Shown here in pieces: positions 61,875 to 64,000 of a stretch of 64,000 nucleotides of DNA. A program made the position numbers and the translations under genes. Position 1 is the stretch's first letter. Each line of letters opens with the position of its first letter. Source of the stretch: Magnetovibrio blakemorei (GTDB lineage Bacteria; Pseudomonadota; Alphaproteobacteria; Rhodospirillales; Magnetovibrionaceae); contig NZ_MCGG01000013.1 of assembly GCF_001746755.1 (NCBI RefSeq), forward strand, positions 1-64,000, given 5' to 3'. A model generated the notes under the pieces. The model was not told the origin of the DNA, did not search any database, and was given only the letters and a program-made list of their open reading frames with translations.

Positions 61875-62663
61875 ATGGCCGATGATGTTGTAGGCCCCGC
61901 AGCACCGATTGTTTCCGTTCGGCCCGGCCGCAATCGCTTGGCCGAAGAGGACCGAGAGCTTCAGGCAGCCAAACGGGAACGCAAAGGCAGCCATGGCAGC
62001 GGCTTTGGCGGCATGGGCAGCGGCTATGCAAGCGGGCATGGGCATGGAAATGTCCAAGACGATATTGACGTTCTGGGTATCCCCAAAGAGGAAATGACCG
62101 AGAATGTGCGCAATGCCATAGACCTTTTGTTGCAAGAAATCAGTCATTTGCGCTCAGAGCTGTCCCGCACCAAGGGGCATGAGGCGTACCTGGAAGAGCA
62201 AGCTGAAAAGGATCGCCTGTTGCACGTGATGCGTCGTCGGGCGTTTATGGCGCGTGTGGCGTTGGCGGTGCGCCGCGCCGAAGAAGACAACGTGCAGTTT
62301 GCTTTTATCTACATTCAAGTCCAAAACGCCGCGGCTGTACGCAGTGAATTCGGTCATGGTGCTGTGGAAAGCCTGATGATGCAGGCATCAACCGCCTTGC
62401 GCGAAGCCTCTGAACCCGGCGACGTGTTGGGCAGTTTGGAAAACTTTGACTTTGGCGTGCTCTTGCCCGGCACCTCAATGGAGGAAGGGGAGCACAAAGC
62501 GATCGGCTTGGTGGAAACCTTGAACGGCCGCAGCTTCGCCTGGCAGGGTCAAATATTGAGCATCGTGGCCAAATTCGGCGACACGGTGATCGCAAAAGAT
62601 GATATGGCCGACGACGTCGTTACCCGCGCCAAAGCAAATTTGACGGCGCGTTCAGGCACCTGA
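61875..62663 (+). CDS. Degenerate GGDEF-fold protein
   Basis: A 262-residue protein. The N-terminal 60 residues are Gly/His/Ser-rich (HGSGFGGMGSGYASGHGHG), a coiled coil follows (about 85-120), and the C-terminal half has the GGDEF-domain fold: FAFIYIQVQNAAAVRSEFGHGAVESLMMQAS, then GSLENFDFGVLLPGTS where R.GGDEF would be. The catalytic acidic motif is replaced by LENFDFG, so it should not make cyclic di-GMP; it may be a nucleotide sensor. A weak GGAG ribosome site is present. Adjacent to the purE promoter. Confidence 0.65.
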   Translation: MADDVVGPAAPIVSVRPGRNRLAEEDRELQAAKRERKGSHGSGFGGMGSGYASGHGHGNVQDDIDVLGIPKEEMTENVRNAIDLLLQEISHLRSELSRTKGHEAYLEEQAEKDRLLHVMRRRAFMARVALAVRRAEEDNVQFAFIYIQVQNAAAVRSEFGHGAVESLMMQASTALREASEPGDVLGSLENFDFGVLLPGTSMEEGEHKAIGLVETLNGRSFAWQGQILSIVAKFGDTVIAKDDMADDVVTRAKANLTARSGT

Positions 62664-62671
62664 GCCGTGTT

Positions 62672-63295
62672 TTATCCCCCGTGTGATGTGAGCGCGGTTT
62701 CCAAAAACGACAACCGATCTTGGCCCCAAAACAGCTCACCTTGATACACATAGGTGGGATAACCGAATACGCCGCGTTGGATGGCCATTTGGGTGCAGGT
62801 GCTGAAGGCGGCATCGAGTTCGGGCGATTGAGCCTCTCGAAATAATGTCTCAACATCCAATCCACACAGCCCGGCCAGGGCGATCAGCGTGTCCACGTCA
62901 CTGATATCGCGCTCTTCAGCCCAAACGGCCTTTAAGATTGAGCTGAGCAAGGGACCTGCGTTTTGCCCTGCAGCTTGTGTTGCGAGAATCAGTTTTGAGG
63001 CAGGGGCCTCGGGTGCGGGGAAGTGCTTGGGCTGTAGATTTAGCGGTATCCCCAAGTGCTTTTGCCACCGTGCCAGTTCAACCAGACGGTAATCTTTGCG
63101 GTGTTGGGCACGGTCTTTCAGCAGTTGCCCCCCGGTGGCGGGAAATAAATCGGGAGAACTGAGCGGGTGATAAATCACGTGGGCGTTAACCCGCTGGGCC
63201 AATTCTTGAAAACGACCGTTACCCAGATACGTCCAGGGGGAAACGACGGAAAAGTAATAATCGATGATGGGCTGGGGGGCGGACGTGGGGCTCAT
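62672..63295 (-). CDS. 2-hydroxychromene-2-carboxylate isomerase-like (DsbA/kappa-GST fold)
   Basis: A 207-residue protein with the thioredoxin-like fold of the kappa-class GST/DsbA isomerases. The N-terminal DYYFSVVSPWTYLG carries the Ser used in place of Cys, and the C-terminal GVFGYPTYVYQGELFWGQDRLSFLE matches the family. Ancestors isomerise naphthalene-pathway intermediates, but many members only have glutathione-dependent roles; substrate is not known. Ends 8 bp from the convergent GGDEF gene. Confidence 0.88.
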   Translation of the reverse strand: MSPTSAPQPIIDYYFSVVSPWTYLGNGRFQELAQRVNAHVIYHPLSSPDLFPATGGQLLKDRAQHRKDYRLVELARWQKHLGIPLNLQPKHFPAPEAPASKLILATQAAGQNAGPLLSSILKAVWAEERDISDVDTLIALAGLCGLDVETLFREAQSPELDAAFSTCTQMAIQRGVFGYPTYVYQGELFWGQDRLSFLETALTSHGG

Positions 63296-63328
63296 GGGGG
63301 TCTCCGTTAAATGCCAATATGCATAGAC

Positions 63329-63532
63329 TTAGGCAATAATATCGGGAATGGAACCACTTTCGAGTTTGGCAATCTGATCTTTGAGCAATAATTTGCGCTT
63401 TTTCAAGCGTTGCAGCTGCAAACGGTCCGGCGCCGGGTCCAAGATCAGGCGCGCAATCACGTCGTCCAAGTCGCGGTGTTCGGTTTTTAACTGTTCAAGC
63501 TGAACGTGGAGGTCGTCAAAGGTATCGTTCAT
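63329..63532 (-). CDS. YdcH/DUF465 family protein
   Basis: A 67-residue protein, one long helical hairpin (QLEQLKTEHRDLDDVIARLILDPAPDRLQLQRLKKRKLLLKDQIAKLE) typical of DUF465. Function is unknown. It lies 33 bp upstream of the isomerase gene on the same strand. Its partner copy lies 200 bp away, divergent. Confidence 0.85.
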   Translation of the reverse strand: MNDTFDDLHVQLEQLKTEHRDLDDVIARLILDPAPDRLQLQRLKKRKLLLKDQIAKLESGSIPDIIA

Positions 63533-63728
63533 CGGGGTTCCGTCACATTTGAATGCACCATATCACAATTCGGTTCTGATTTCATACGACCTGATTTGAG
63601 ATGATTTTTAGTGTTGCTGGCAAGGCCCTGACATAACGGAGTCTGTAACTTGGGCTTTTCATTTCCGTAACATTGTCGTAGGATTCTGTCTCTTAGGTAG
63701 GGTCCAAACAATAGTTGGAGAAAATCAA

Positions 63729-63896
63729 ATGGCATTGGAGAACAGGATCGATTCGCTGAAACATCGCCACGGTGAACTTGAAATGGCAATCGATACAGAA
63801 GAGGCAAGACCGTTTCCAAATGAAGATCAAATCCACGCCCTCAAGAAGAAAAAACTCCGAATAAAAGACGAATTGGAAAGTCTCGCACACCATTGA
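63729..63896 (+). CDS. Second YdcH/DUF465 family protein (55 residues)
   Basis: A short frame beginning MALENRIDSLKHRHGELEMA and ending with LESLAHH, with the HALKKKKLRIKDELE hairpin end typical of DUF465. GGAG is about nine bases before the ATG and a terminator-like hairpin follows. Paired DUF465 genes next to purE-purK are common in this bacterial class, which supports it. It has drifted from the first copy. Confidence 0.8.
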   Translation: MALENRIDSLKHRHGELEMAIDTEEARPFPNEDQIHALKKKKLRIKDELESLAHH

Positions 63897-63936
63897 TCCA
63901 AACGATCAGTTGAGCATGCGAGGCTCAAAATCAAGC

Positions 63937-63975
63937 GCCGGTCTTCCCAAAAGGGGAGGCCGGCTTTGTTATGTT
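63937..63975 (+). terminator. Terminator-like hairpin after the second DUF465 gene
   Basis: GCCGGTCTTCCC (63937-63948) and GGGGAGGCCGGC (63953-63964) fold with two imperfect pairs, followed by TTTGTTAT. It is 40 bp past the DUF465 stop. Confidence 0.75.
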
Positions 63976-64000
63976 CTAGGGTCAAGGCCTCTTAATCTGA

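Noticed and set aside
1-64000. tRNA, rRNA or CRISPR arrays
   Set aside because: No T-loop-like GTTCGAATC in a cloverleaf context, no rRNA-like stretch and no spaced direct repeats were found by eye.

Overview
The window is a chromosomal segment of an alphaproteobacterium, most likely a Rhodospirillales-type organism. The evidence is the gene content and order: dnaB-alr-mlaE-mlaF, radA-cvpA-purF, recA and alaS near each other, purE-purK next to rpsU with a COQ9 gene, a pntAA-pntAB-pntB transhydrogenase in three genes, and an alphaproteobacterial GAAC-N7-GAAC SOS box in front of recA. Genus is not assigned. No tRNA, rRNA, CRISPR array, intact insertion sequence or prophage was seen.

Layout. 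1-6.1 kb (minus strand): a redoxin, a YfgM-like TPR protein, BamB, the GTPase Der and a GT39-type membrane glycosyltransferase. 6.2-12.6 kb: a small lipoprotein, a Sel1-repeat protein, a DUF3253 protein, sulfide:quinone oxidoreductase with an upstream hemerythrin-like protein, MarC, a threonine-phosphate decarboxylase, an SDR and a 42-residue membrane peptide that follows it. 12.6-16.2 kb (minus): purF, cvpA, radA. 16.2-20.5 kb looks like an accessory insertion: a CBS-domain protein coupled to a Na+/H+ (NhaD/ArsB-type) permease behind a structured leader, an NTF2-like gene with a 47-residue membrane peptide, a GCAATG-type palindromic repeat, and a mosaic TPR protein. 20.5-24.8 kb (minus): dnaB-alr-mlaE-mlaF. 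25-32 kb (plus): recA, yaeQ, a Na/Pi cotransporter with a clear promoter and operator, alaS.

32-43.5 kb: an AraC regulator divergent from an MFS transporter, the decayed remnant of an amino-acid binding protein, a histidine kinase with a coupled receiver protein, cyclophilin, CheZ, an unknown protein, pyruvate kinase and a P2-type ATPase. 43.6-51.1 kb: AEC and EamA transporters, an acyl-CoA synthetase, oligoendopeptidase F, an unknown 292-residue protein and a DUF3108 protein. 51.3-54.3 kb: the pnt operon with a strong terminator. 54.4-56.9 kb: a PAS histidine kinase interrupted by one in-frame TAA, a CcdAB toxin-antitoxin pair with a palindromic operator, a thioredoxin-like ferredoxin and YjdM. 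57-64 kb: rpsU, def, COQ9, two unknown proteins, purK, purE, a degenerate GGDEF protein, a DsbA-fold isomerase and two short YdcH/DUF465 proteins.

Most of the window is housekeeping. The parts most worth a second look are the stop codon inside the PAS kinase, the binding-protein fossil at 34.2-34.5 kb, the structured leader before the CBS/permease pair, the operator palindromes at the Na/Pi and ccd promoters, and several short genes below usual length cut-offs. No clearly new defence or metabolic system was found; the strongest novelty candidates are the leader RNA and the interrupted kinase.
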